Source of the DNA: an uncultured Bacteroidota bacterium
GTDB taxonomy: Bacteria; Bacteroidota; Bacteroidia; Chitinophagales; Chitinophagaceae
Length of the DNA: 64,000 bases
Reading direction: 5' to 3'
Assembly (NCBI GenBank): GCA_903877645.1
Contig: CAIRES010000026.1
Span: forward strand, 32,953-96,952
The position numbers and the translations under genes were made by a program. This document shows positions 44,987-54,197 of the stretch, in pieces; positions within the stretch are counted from its first letter, which is position 1, and every line of letters begins with the position of its first letter. The notes under the pieces were generated by a model that worked only from the letters and a program-made list of their open reading frames with translations, did no database searches and was not told the DNA's origin.

Positions 44987-46988
44987 TAAGGCACAGGCGA
45001 AGCATTTTATGCTCACGCTGTGCATGGTCATGATCTGCCTCAATGGCTGCTCGCAAAACGATCTGCACAATTTTCATGCGCCCGGCAAGATACCCATTGA
45101 TGCAGGCAGGTGGTATGTATTGAATAGCCCGTCCTCCGGTGTGAAACAGCTATTCGACAACAACCAATACCAGCGACCCACTGCGGGCGATGGTATGGCG
45201 CTCCAAAATTTTGATGCCTACTATACCCTGCTGCCCGGCGAAGATATGACCATAGACAGCATTGAGATGTTTGACTGGGAAGGCACTAATGAAGAACACC
45301 CAATGACCATCTATGCAATACGCGATAATGGCCCGCGATTGCTGATAGCCAAATTTACCGGTGCGCGCTACAACGCATGGAATGGCCCTGATCCAAAAAC
45401 GCCGGATGTATTTGCAGTCAAAATACCTATAGGCCATATCCGTAGCCTCGTCATTAATAGCTGGGGCGATTTTCCCGGCGAGATCGAATTTTATGGTAAG
45501 TACACACCGCCACAAAAACTGCCGCAGGTGACAGATAATGACTGCCCGCTAAAGAATTTCTTTGGGATCAATGCTTTTGAATGGGATTTTTTGAACGAAG
45601 CAAACCACAATGAACTTGATCCTGTAAAGATCGCAGCCATCGGTAATTTCACCGCTGTGCGCCACTACATGGACTGGGAAAAGCTGGAAGAAAAAGAAGG
45701 TGTGTACTCCTTTGCCCCCACCACCAGCGGCGGCTGGAACTATGATACCGTTTATAAATGGTGCTGGGACCATAACATAACCGTGCTGGCCTGTCTTAAA
45801 ACCCTCCCGACATGGATAGTAGCTACCTACCCAAAAGATGAACAAGACAATGAGAACATCCCGATGCGCGCAGGCAAAGACCCTGCCGATCCGCAGTCTT
45901 ATATAGAGCAGGCCAGGGCGGGCTTCCAATATGCCGCAAGGTATGGCAATAACAAGAACATAGACCCGAAGCTCATTAAATTAGATCCCTCTAATCAATT
46001 CCGGCTTGGCCTCGGTACTGTGGGATACATAGAGTGCGACAATGAGCGCGACAAATGGTGGAAGGGCCGCAAAGCCTACCAGACAGGACGGGAGTATGCA
46101 GCCAACCTCTCTGCGTTCTATGATGGCAACCACAACACGATGGGCCCAGGAGTAGGCGTAAAGAATGCAGACCCCACTATGAAGGTGGTTATGGCCGGCA
46201 CAGCAGGCATCACCACCGACTTCGTAAGGGGAATGATAGACTGGAGCCGGGAATTCAGGGGCTACAGGGACGGTGGCGTGGATATACCCTGGGACATTAC
46301 CAACTATCACTTTTACAGCAACGATGCCGATTATACCCCCAACAAAAAACAAACAACAGGCATAGCTCCCGAGCTGTCTAAAGCTGCTGCCGTGGCCCAT
46401 AACTTTGTGCAAATGGCACACACATACGGCATCGGGCCGGTATGGGTAACAGAAGCCGGGTACGATGTGAACCAGCAAAGCCCGCAAAGGGCCATACCTA
46501 TAAAAGGCAAAACAGCACTACAAACGCAGGCCGACTGGACATTGCGCACCAGCCTGCTCTATGCCAGGGCGGGTATACAAAAGGTGTTTTATTACGAACT
46601 GATGGACGACAACCCCAAACTGGGCAGCATGTTCTCGACAGCAGGCCTGGTGAACGCCGACAGGTCCCCCCGGCCGGTGGCTGATTATATGCGGCAGGTA
46701 AATAAGCATTTCGGGCAGTATGCCTATAAAGCAACCATCAGCAACGACCCTATAGTAGATAAATACAGCCGCGGCGATACCATCATGTACATGCTAGTAG
46801 TACCCGATCAAAAGGGCAGGACAGCGACATACACGCTCGATCTGGGCAATGCCACCACTGCCTATATATATAGTCCCAAAGCCGGCAGCATAGATATGGA
46901 ATTAACACAGCGGAATACAAGCAATGGGAAAGTTGAGATCATGGCCACTGAAACCCCCGTCTTTGTTACTTCTTCATTATTGAAATGA
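44961..46988 (+). CDS. Glycoside hydrolase, clan GH-A-like lipoprotein
   Basis: About 675 residues from ATG 44961, overlapping the transferase gene by 26 bases; an upstream frame start would lie deep inside that gene. Lipoprotein signal with MICLNGC. N-terminal beta-domain (about 40-190), then a TIM barrel: FFGINAFEWD, VRHYMDWEKLEEKEG, the acid/base Glu in GYIECDNERD, and the nucleophile Glu in VWVTEAGYDVN. A short C-terminal beta-sandwich follows. Likely an endo-glycanase on a matrix polysaccharide. GH family number not assigned. Confidence 0.8.
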   Translation: MKQISSCVNKAQAKHFMLTLCMVMICLNGCSQNDLHNFHAPGKIPIDAGRWYVLNSPSSGVKQLFDNNQYQRPTAGDGMALQNFDAYYTLLPGEDMTIDSIEMFDWEGTNEEHPMTIYAIRDNGPRLLIAKFTGARYNAWNGPDPKTPDVFAVKIPIGHIRSLVINSWGDFPGEIEFYGKYTPPQKLPQVTDNDCPLKNFFGINAFEWDFLNEANHNELDPVKIAAIGNFTAVRHYMDWEKLEEKEGVYSFAPTTSGGWNYDTVYKWCWDHNITVLACLKTLPTWIVATYPKDEQDNENIPMRAGKDPADPQSYIEQARAGFQYAARYGNNKNIDPKLIKLDPSNQFRLGLGTVGYIECDNERDKWWKGRKAYQTGREYAANLSAFYDGNHNTMGPGVGVKNADPTMKVVMAGTAGITTDFVRGMIDWSREFRGYRDGGVDIPWDITNYHFYSNDADYTPNKKQTTGIAPELSKAAAVAHNFVQMAHTYGIGPVWVTEAGYDVNQQSPQRAIPIKGKTALQTQADWTLRTSLLYARAGIQKVFYYELMDDNPKLGSMFSTAGLVNADRSPRPVADYMRQVNKHFGQYAYKATISNDPIVDKYSRGDTIMYMLVVPDQKGRTATYTLDLGNATTAYIYSPKAGSIDMELTQRNTSNGKVEIMATETPVFVTSSLLK

Positions 46989-47051
46989 TCAATTGAATAT
47001 TTAATCCTTACTTTTGCTTAGCCCGAAAATATACTGAGTCAAAATCTATAA

Positions 47052-47115
47052 ATGGGAAAATTCTCGTTAGCCAGGTTAAAAAATAAACATGTTCTGGTAT
47101 TGATCGCCAATGCCT
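47052..47115 (+). pseudogene. N-terminal fragment of a flippase-like gene
   Basis: ATG at 47052 starts MGKFSLARLKNKHVLVLIAN, which resembles the first residues of Bacteroidota polysaccharide flippases (basic SxARLKNKHFL then helix 1). The similarity stops near 47110, exactly where the minus-strand antitoxin gene ends, and the frame then runs in antisense. It looks like a gene cut at its 5' end. Short, so tentative. Confidence 0.4.
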
Positions 47116-47568
47116 TTATTTCCACTTTAACACTTCATCAACTACATCATTTCCATAAAAACGCTTTATCTCTTCTTTCTCCTCCTCAGTACCCCGTTCA
47201 AATACCCGCCTTATAACTGCGACCTTATATTGATCCCAATTAATTTTCTCAAAGGTCGTATCCCAAAATAAAACCCGCCTTAACTTAGCGAGGTCAGGAT
47301 GATAATCAGGATTATACTTAGCTAATTTGATGTCGTGAAAAAGCTGTAGTGTCATAAAGAAGCCTTCCTCCATGCCCAGCATCTTTTCTATTTTCAGGGA
47401 AAGGGGGATATTCATTTTCCTTTTTCCTTTCATTATAGCCACAAGCGTTTGCGGAAATTCATCAACAGACATGGCAAAACGCCCTTTGCCCAACTTCCGT
47501 TCTTTTAGTATCCTTTCCAGTAAAATACCCGGGTGCAGGCCTTTCAATATAGAAATATCATATTCCAT
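47116..47568 (-). CDS. HigA-like helix-turn-helix antitoxin-type protein
   Basis: 150 residues. The first half GLHPGILLERILKERKL ... LVAIMKGKRKMNIPLSLKIEKMLGMEEGFF is a HigA-like DNA-binding domain. The second half KLRRVLFWDTTFEKINWDQYKVAVIRRVFERGTEEE is an extension found with AbiE-type nucleotidyltransferase partners in Bacteroidota. No partner gene follows; instead the sequence changes to the flippase fragment, so the toxin may have been lost. The promoter box ends 5 bases from the ATG, suggesting leaderless translation. Confidence 0.75.
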   Translation of the reverse strand: MEYDISILKGLHPGILLERILKERKLGKGRFAMSVDEFPQTLVAIMKGKRKMNIPLSLKIEKMLGMEEGFFMTLQLFHDIKLAKYNPDYHPDLAKLRRVLFWDTTFEKINWDQYKVAVIRRVFERGTEEEKEEIKRFYGNDVVDEVLKWK

Positions 47569-48138
47569 ATTACAAAAGTAAACAAAATTGCTTACACAAT
47601 ATTATTAACATCACAATCAATACAAAACACTATATTAACCATTAATAATGAATAGATTAAGAAAAAATATGGTAACGACAACGTCATATTTACACCACAA
47701 AAGGTAAAGAAAACTTCCCTTTTTTCTTCCATGGAAGATAACGTTTTCACCGTTGCGAGTTTGCTACCAAGCAGTCATGAGGATGCTACAAAAGTAAATC
47801 CGCCAATAAATTGCTTCCACAAAAGGTAAAGAAAAGGTAAAGAAGACTTCCATTTTCTTCCGGCAAGGTTAATTTATCTGAACCGGAATTTGTGATACCC
47901 TCTCTATCTACTAGAAAATTGAAGTCTCAGAATTGAGCATTGCAATCAGCAGAAAATTGCTAATTATGCCACAAAGGTAAAACAGAAAGAAATACAGCCC
48001 AACACTTTTTAGTTATAGTGGGTATAGGTTTTATTGATGGGGATAATTCTTAGATCTATCGCTGCTGTTTCCGGAAGGGTTCCGCTTCTTACTAAATAAT
48101 ATAGTAAGAGGTTTCGATCAATGAAAAATGTAGTAGAC
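47569..48138. other. Gene-free stretch with repeated CACAAAAGGTAAAGAA units
   Basis: About 570 bases without a credible frame. Two long copies of CACAAAAGGTAAAGAAAA ... ACTTCC ... TTTTCTTCC lie at about 47696-47730 and 47818-47861, with a shorter CCACAAAGGTAAAAC copy near 47969. Read on the minus strand each contains a TACCTTT(T)G promoter-like element. Probably repeated promoter/leader remnants. Confidence 0.5.
47573..47580 (-). promoter_or_regulatory. -7 box TACTTTTG of the antitoxin gene
   Basis: Exact TAnnTTTG on the minus strand, part of the 14-mer TTTTGTTTACTTTT (complement at 47574-47587) that also occurs twice before the carotenoid operon. Confidence 0.55.
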
Positions 48139-49278
48139 TTATTGCTGTATAAAAAGTTTGCTTCTTGAATTTTCAAAACTCACTATCTCCCCATAAATAT
48201 CCCCCACCATATTCGTCCACGAGTGCGACATCGCTACTTCGCGGCGTTGTACAGCAATGGTGGCATTGTCTTCTTTCAGGGCCTGCTCTATGAGGGGTAC
48301 GTACTCTTCTTTATTGGCGGCGAGGTACACTGATGCGGCAAACATCTTCATCCCTTCAGTTTGGGTGGCCACTATGGGCTTGCCCATGGCCAGATATTCA
48401 TCGATTTTGAGAGGATAATTACCTATGGTCGTTTCGTTGACGATCTGCGGGTTCAGGCATACATCAAATGAGTTGATGTAGCCGGGTAGCTCTTCGGGCT
48501 TTTTGGTACCGAGGAAATGAACATTAGCTGTATGGTGCAGGTTGCTGTTCCTGAACACATCATCCTCGGGCCCTACCAATACTATGCTCCACTCCGGCCT
48601 TTGGGCTGCTATATATTCCAGTATGCGCACATCCAGCCGCAGACTCACCAATGCGCCCACATAGCCTATTACCGGGCCATTTATGGCGTGCATATCACCA
48701 GGCACTATTTTATTATCGGGTATGCTGAACATCTCTAAGTTGCAGCCCTGCCCCACAGTATTAGACCGGTGATTGAACTGCCTGCAGTAGTCCCTGATAT
48801 AATCAGTATTGGTCACGCAGATATCGCTCTTGGCGATGAGTGCAGGCTCCAGGTCTTTGCCGTGAAATTTCCAGTAGTCCACCCCAAGCATCACATCCCT
48901 GAACAGGTACACACTTACGGAAGGCTTCAATAATTCTTTGAGGTAGAAAGGGCGAAAAATATCGTTATCGTTGAATAAGATGACATCTTTAAAACCCAGC
49001 TCATGTATAGCGGCCTGTATAGATTGCGCAAACAGCCTGTTGTTTCGTTTGTTGAGCGCATCAAATACCGAACGTATTTTGATCCAGTTCACCGACTCCA
49101 CAATGCAGGATGGGTAGAGGTTCCACATATTCTCTTTGATGGGCACCAGTCCCTTCTCCCTGCCCTGTATTACCGCTATGCGCTTCTGCACTTTGGGATC
49201 TGCTTTTTCTTTGAGCCACGCCCGTCTGTCCAGCGCATTATTCACATATAGTACACGGTTGTTTTTGCTGAACTCCAC
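48139..49278 (-). pseudogene. Glycosyltransferase (GT4-like) lacking its N-terminus
   Basis: 379 residues remain from a GTG directly after an in-frame stop (49279-49281). The sequence begins EFSKNNRVLYVNNALDR, which in intact relatives follows about 30 residues containing a QPWD.x.IGSNCxNIA motif, so the start of the first Rossmann domain is missing. The rest is intact: ILFNDNDIFRPFYLKEL, VGQGCNLEMF, GPVIGYVGAL, LVGPEDD and the C-terminal EYLAMGKPIVATQTEGM donor loop. The protein would probably not fold normally. It belongs to an exopolysaccharide context. Confidence 0.75.
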
Positions 49279-49600
49279 CTATGCTTATCGAAAAGCCCGC
49301 CTGGAAACCACTCAATACACTCGGATTAGAGATGCCGGTATTGGCAGTGCCGCTGGGGCTATACAGGTAGATGAATGAAATGATATTGAGCCAGTCGAGG
49401 TTAGCTTTCCTGATATCCAGTGCGGCCATCGTCAGCTTGTGGTCAAAGGTCTTGTTTTTGGGATAATTTGTTTTTGCTGCCGTTACCAGTTTTTCTAAGA
49501 AAGGATAAGAAACATCCTGCATCATCGACTCTTGAGCCGTCGAGGCTTCCGCAACTAATATAAATATAAATATAATCGCATACTTAAATCTAATGGTCAT
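49238..49600 (-). pseudogene. 5' fragment of a TolC-like outer membrane protein gene
   Basis: A signal peptide (about 1-22), then YPFLEKLVTAAKTNYPKNK, IRKANLDWLNIISFIYLYSP and GFQAGFSISIGG, the pattern of the first helices of a TolC-like export channel found in exopolysaccharide loci. About residue 108 the frame enters the glycosyltransferase sequence out of frame and stops. Both genes are on the minus strand, so a simple deletion could have fused them near 49279. Confidence 0.65.
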
Positions 49601-49810
49601 TCGTTTTTTTAATTTGTGAAAGGTTGTTTAGTATATATAAAGTACTCCATCATAATGATGCATTATAACCACCTATAATGCTACCCCTCAATTAAAAGAC
49701 AAATTTATGAAATAAGTCTTGAATTATTCTGACTTCTTTTATTTTGGCATGTATAACCCTTTATGTCTTGGCTATTAATTCTGCTATATTGCTTTACTTT
49801 GCCTCATAGT

Positions 49811-50431
49811 ATGTCTATCTCCTCATCCATCAAAAACAATCCCGGGCTAAAGAAATTTGTCCATAGAATGCTGATCCCAAAGGGCGAAGCAAGGCCGCGT
49901 GGGTGGGTAATCATGTTCATCAATCCTTTTGTTCATACCAGGGGCAAAGGCTCGCACATCCGCCGCCATACCCGCATGGATGTGCTTCCGTTCAATCAAT
50001 TCGTGCTTGGCGACAGGTCGGTGATCGAGGACTTCAGTACAATTAATAACGGCGTAGGCAATGTGGTCATTGGCAATGATACCCTTGTAGGCATGGCCAA
50101 TGTGATCATAGGACCGGTAACTATAGGCAACAATGTGATATTGGCACAAAATATAGTGATAAGCGGCTTAAATCATGAATATAAAGACCCGGCAAGACCT
50201 ATCCGCAATCAGGATGTGACCACCGCCCCCATCATAATTGAAGATGATTGCTGGATAGCTGCCAACTCGGTAATAACCGCAGGTGTCACTATAGGTAAGC
50301 ATAGTGTTGTTGCTGCGGGGTCAGTGGTCACTAAAAATGTACCCGCATATACCATCGTGGCCGGCAACCCTGCCAAAGCCATCAGGTACTATGATGGGGC
50401 TACCAAAGAGTGGGTACGCGTTACAGAATAA
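49811..50431 (+). CDS. Hexapeptide-repeat acetyltransferase (LbH, colanic-acid-type)
   Basis: I prefer the start MSISSSIKNNPGLKKF (49811); an ATG at 49763 adds a poor extension. About 206 residues. The left-handed beta-helix has isoleucine/valine-rich hexads (VVIGNDTLVGMANVIIGPVTIG), the loop SGLNHEYKD with the catalytic His, and the C-terminal VVAAGSVVTKNVPAYTIVAGNPAKAI. N-terminal PKGEARPRGWV and TRMDVLPFNQF are typical of exopolysaccharide O-acetyltransferases. Confidence 0.85.
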   Translation: MSISSSIKNNPGLKKFVHRMLIPKGEARPRGWVIMFINPFVHTRGKGSHIRRHTRMDVLPFNQFVLGDRSVIEDFSTINNGVGNVVIGNDTLVGMANVIIGPVTIGNNVILAQNIVISGLNHEYKDPARPIRNQDVTTAPIIIEDDCWIAANSVITAGVTIGKHSVVAAGSVVTKNVPAYTIVAGNPAKAIRYYDGATKEWVRVTE

Positions 50432-50462
50432 CTTCGGTAACTTTATTGTTCAATCCACCGCG

Positions 50463-50954
50463 ATGAGGTCTGTTTTCTTATTCTTATTGTCTTGCTGCAT
50501 TGTTGGTTGCGCCCGGCAAAGCAACGAAGTGCATCAGCTCAATACCCGTATAGACAGCCTGGGCAAAGAACTGACACATACATACAAACCCGGCCTGGGT
50601 GAGTTTATGTCGGGCATACAAGTACACCACGAAAAACTATGGTTTGCCGGGCAGGCACAAAACTGGCCATTGGCCTACTTCGAGATCGGTGAGATAAAAG
50701 AAACACTCGATGATATCAGGGAATACAACGCAGACCGGCCTGAGGTAAGATCTCTTATAATGATAGCCCCTGCAATAGACAGTATTACCCACGCCATACA
50801 GCAGAAAGACCCCCAACTTTTCAAAAGCAGTTTTGTACTGCTCACTAATACCTGCAATAATTGCCACTTTGCCACACACCATGAGTTTAATGTGATCAAA
50901 ATACCCAATACACCTCCGTTTTCCAACCAGGAATTTAAAGCGCAACACCCATAA
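50463..50954 (+). CDS. Lipoprotein with CxxCH heme motif
   Basis: The start MRSVFLFLLSCCIVGC at 50463 gives a lipoprotein signal with lipobox CIVGC. About 163 residues. Near residue 136 lies CNNCH, a possible c-type heme site, followed by FATHHEFNVIKIP. An earlier helical part (WFAGQAQNWPLAYFEIGEIKETLDDI) has a W/Y-rich helix. One motif only, so a mono-heme cytochrome is plausible, not proved. Confidence 0.65.
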   Translation: MRSVFLFLLSCCIVGCARQSNEVHQLNTRIDSLGKELTHTYKPGLGEFMSGIQVHHEKLWFAGQAQNWPLAYFEIGEIKETLDDIREYNADRPEVRSLIMIAPAIDSITHAIQQKDPQLFKSSFVLLTNTCNNCHFATHHEFNVIKIPNTPPFSNQEFKAQHP

Positions 50955-51070
50955 GTTGCACTATACATCATAAACTCTTCGGGGCGCCACTCTTCTTGTT
51001 GGCATGATTTTAAAATGAATTCAATACGAAATTCATTTTTTATCATAACACACCAAGAATACCCACTAAC

Positions 51071-52293
51071 ATGCACGACATTACCAAGCGAGTTCTGGAT
51101 TTCAATACGGGTGCGCTTCCCGATATGCTGCAGATCAAGTACAAAGTAATGACTGAAAATATGTTCCGCTTCTACCGGGGCACCTGTCATATTTTTACGA
51201 AGATCTCAGTGCTGTAAAATCTATAACTAAATCGCCACCCGCAAGGGTGTGTGGCGACCTGCATCTTGAGAATTTCGGCAGCTTTAAAGCAGACAATCGG
51301 CTGGTTCATTTCGATCTCAATGATTTCGACGAAGCAATATTGGCACCGGCATCATGGGAACTGGCAAGGATCATTACCAGCATCTTCATCGCTTTCAGTT
51401 CGTTAAAGATCGATAAAGCTAAGGCTTACAAAATGGCTAAGCTGTTCCTCAAAACATATTCTGAAACACTCGCGGGAGGCAAAGCATACTATATAGAAAG
51501 TAAAACGGCAAAAGGCATCGTATGCTCGTTCTTGCAATCTGCCTCCAAACGCAAAAAAAAGCAATTGCTCAGAAAACGTACGTTGAAAAACAAAGGGTCG
51601 CTGGAGATTATGATGGACGACCCGCGCCACTTCGAGATCGAAAAGAACTACAAAAGAGAACTGGTTCACCATATCACCGATTGGATACTCAACAATAGCG
51701 ACGGCCCTTACAATTACGAAGTCCTTGATGTGGCCTTTAGGCTGGCAGGTACCGGCAGTATAGGCATGAAACGGTATGCATTCCTGCTACAAAGCGTACG
51801 CAAAGACGGCAAATACCTGCTTATAGACATGAAGCAATGTCGCCCTTCAGCATTGCTGCCATTTGTCAAAATCAAACAACCGGAGTGGGACTCGGAAGCA
51901 CAACGTGTGGTGGCTATACAGCAGCGAATGCAGAATATACCGCCGGCACTTCTCAGCCACAGCATCTTCCAGGACCAGTCTTTTATTATACAGGAAATGC
52001 AGCCGGTGAAAGACAGTATCAACTTTAAGTTCATCCGCGATCGATACCGTGACATATACCAGGTCATAGATGATATGGCTATGCTTACTGCATCGTCACA
52101 ACTGCGGTCCTCCGGCAGGCAGGGCTCTGCTACTGCCGACGAGCTTATTGCTTTTGGTCTCAATAATCAATGGCAGGAAGAATTACTCAACTATGCGATC
52201 GAATACACTGCAAAAGTAAAAAACGACTACAAAAAATTTATTGCCGATCAAAAAAAAGGTCTTCTCTCTACCGACATAAAAAAAGCATTATGA
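51071..52293 (+). pseudogene. DUF2252 family gene broken by a one-base frameshift
   Basis: Reading from ATG 51071 gives a DUF2252-like start (KVMTENMFRFYRGTCHIF) that goes out of frame in the T run 51192-51196 and stops at about 51217. Adding one T restores Y-E-D-L-S and continues without a break into CGDLHLENFGSFKADN, the family signature in the long frame 51247-52293. The rest keeps DLNDFDEAILAPASWEL and a kinase-like C-terminal part. Either a real mutation or a homopolymer sequencing error. Confidence 0.75.
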
Positions 52294-52754
52294 AATCAAC
52301 ATCAAAAGGAAATCTGTCGTTTGAAAAATTTTCAGGGGCTGTGGCCCGTATTACAGGAAGCTCTATAGCCTTCTTCGTGGCATTTGTCATCATTATAGTA
52401 TGGGCAATTTGTGGCCCGTTGTTCCATTATTCCGATACTTGGCAATTGGTGATCAATACCGGCACAACGATCATCACATTCCTAATGGTATTTGTGATTC
52501 AGCAGGCACAAAACAAAGACACTATGGCTATGCAGTTAAAAATAAACGAACTAATAGCCGCAACTAAGGGTGCCAGTAACCGAGTGCTCAATATAGAAGA
52601 CCTGACCGAAGAAGAGCTGAAAGTGCTTAAAAAGTTCTATACCAAGCTCAGCGATCTTTCTGAGAAGGAAGATAAACTTGGCGCCACACATTCTTTTGAT
52701 GAGGCAAAGAGAAATGAATCAATAAAAACAAATGCTACCGATATTCCTAGCTAG
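52290..52754 (+). CDS. Low affinity iron permease family protein
   Basis: 154 residues from ATG 52290, overlapping the DUF2252 stop (ATGA). Two membrane helices (about 24-44 and 57-76) with GPLFHYSDTWQLVINTGTTIITFLMVFVIQQAQNKD, the conserved core of the family, then a cytoplasmic helical tail. Whether the bacterial members move iron is uncertain. Confidence 0.82.
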   Translation: MKSTSKGNLSFEKFSGAVARITGSSIAFFVAFVIIIVWAICGPLFHYSDTWQLVINTGTTIITFLMVFVIQQAQNKDTMAMQLKINELIAATKGASNRVLNIEDLTEEELKVLKKFYTKLSDLSEKEDKLGATHSFDEAKRNESIKTNATDIPS

Positions 52755-52828
52755 ATAGCTGGCACGAAATTTTTAAGCGTATAAATGATTCATTTTGAAA
52801 CCTATTGATAACCACAAAACCAAACACC

Positions 52829-52999
52829 ATGAAAAGGATCAGCTTGTTTTTAGTCGCCGCATTGTTACTTACATTAAGCAGTTGCCAGATCGTTGGCGAT
52901 ATCTTCAAAGCCGGCATGGGGTTTGGCATATTTCTCGTAGTAGCAGTCGTAGGTGTAGTCATTTTTGTGATCGCCAAAATAGCTGGCGGAGGCAAATAA
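52829..52999 (+). CDS. Small lipoprotein with one membrane helix
   Basis: 56 residues: MKRISLFLVAALLLTLSSC with lipobox TLSSC, then QIVGDIFKAG and a hydrophobic segment (about 32-50) ending KIAGGGK. A common small envelope protein in Bacteroidota, often misnamed a cytidylyltransferase. Followed by a strong terminator. Confidence 0.7.
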   Translation: MKRISLFLVAALLLTLSSCQIVGDIFKAGMGFGIFLVVAVVGVVIFVIAKIAGGGK

Positions 53000-53005
53000 A
53001 AATAC

Positions 53006-53057
53006 CCCGGTAGCCATCGCGCCAATAACGTGAAATGTTAACGCGATAGCTACCGGG
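53006..53057 (+). terminator. Strong hairpin after the small lipoprotein
   Basis: Arms CCCGGTAGCCATCGCG and CGCGATAGCTACCGGG with one mismatch in 16 pairs. Confidence 0.7.
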
Positions 53058-53095
53058 ACCTAATAAAAATCAGTAACCATATAACCATCAATACT

Positions 53096-53347
53096 ATGAG
53101 CAAAGCAAGTTTTATTACCGGGGCATTCCTGGGCCTGGCAGCAGGATTGCTGCTGGCGCCACAGAAGGGCGAAGATCTGCGCGACGACCTGACAGACAAA
53201 GCCAAAAAAATTAAAAAGAAAATAGACAGGATCACGGGAAAAGCCTGCGCAGAAGTTGACGACCTCCGCGACCTGCTTGAAGATGAGATAGATGGTTTAA
53301 GTAACGAATTACGTTATCGCCTGCTCACCATTCTCGACGAAGCATAA
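53096..53347 (+). CDS. YtxH domain-containing protein
   Basis: 83 residues: an N-terminal hydrophobic segment GAFLGLAAGLLLAPQKGEDLRDDL, which is the YtxH signature, followed by a charged amphipathic helix region. Such proteins are envelope or stress associated. It ends the short group DUF2252 / iron permease / lipoprotein / YtxH. Confidence 0.8.
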   Translation: MSKASFITGAFLGLAAGLLLAPQKGEDLRDDLTDKAKKIKKKIDRITGKACAEVDDLRDLLEDEIDGLSNELRYRLLTILDEA

Positions 53348-53473
53348 ACTCCTTGTACCCATAAGCCAACTCATCGCTTCAGCTATAAAACGCGCCATAC
53401 AGTTTATACTGTGTTGGTGCGTTTTGTTTCACCTAATGCTCATAGCTGAAGCCGGTGAGAACGCCCTACTTTG

Positions 53474-54193
53474 TTACACATATACGTCCTGGCGCTCCCT
53501 TGCCGCCATCTTTCTGTGCAATAAAAATTCAAAACCGGTTACGTTCATGAGCATTAAAAGCATACCATAAAAAGTATCCTCAAAAGGAATAGTAAGCATC
53601 CGTATACCTGAATTATAGTGGTTGTTATAGAGCACTACAGGGGCATCAGGGCCGGTACCCGTAAGAATTCCATTCGCTACAAAGAAAGGAATAAGAATGA
53701 TCGCAAACGCAAGGTAAAAGGAAGAAAGAAAAGAAACTCTCTTGTATAATACCAACAACAAAAAAACCGATAGTGAGAGGAAGGTGATAGAAGTATACAA
53801 CCTGGCCAACTGCAACAAACCGGTGATGATCAAAAAAAGAATTAAAAACCAGGTGAGAAAGGTGGCTACTTTGTGAAAAGCGGGTAAATTAAGCAACTTA
53901 GTTACGCTGTAATAAGTAAAAACACAAGCATAAGGTATACAGATAAAGAAGAGATATTCTTCCAATGGAAGACCGAAAAAATAAACGCCCGTAACATAGG
54001 TGGGATTAAAACCCCAGACTCCTGCACGCGTAAATAGAACATCCCACACCAGGAAAAAAACTGCCGTAATAAGGCATGGAAGAACAAAAAATCGCCATTG
54101 TCGGTAGAACTTAATTTGGGGTAGGAAAGAAAACGCCAGCGGGAAAGCTATGCACAGCAGATCTACTAACAGATATGTGAACTTTCCCGACAT
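53474..54193 (-). CDS. crtY: Lycopene cyclase, fused CrtYcd type
   Basis: 239 residues with six to seven helices arranged as two similar halves. The half-repeat motifs are GLPLEEYLFFICIPY in the first and IPFEDTFYGMLLML in the second, which match the CrtYc/CrtYd cyclase domains fused in one chain. It turns lycopene ends into beta rings. Last gene of the carotenoid operon, 4 bases after crtZ. Confidence 0.85.
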   Translation of the reverse strand: MSGKFTYLLVDLLCIAFPLAFSFLPQIKFYRQWRFFVLPCLITAVFFLVWDVLFTRAGVWGFNPTYVTGVYFFGLPLEEYLFFICIPYACVFTYYSVTKLLNLPAFHKVATFLTWFLILFLIITGLLQLARLYTSITFLSLSVFLLLVLYKRVSFLSSFYLAFAIILIPFFVANGILTGTGPDAPVVLYNNHYNSGIRMLTIPFEDTFYGMLLMLMNVTGFEFLLHRKMAARERQDVYV

Positions 54194-54197
54194 TGGA

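Noticed and set aside
47569..48138. CRISPR array from the repeated CACAAAAGGTAAAG units
   Set aside because: Only two or three unevenly spaced, imperfect copies and no cas gene in the window.
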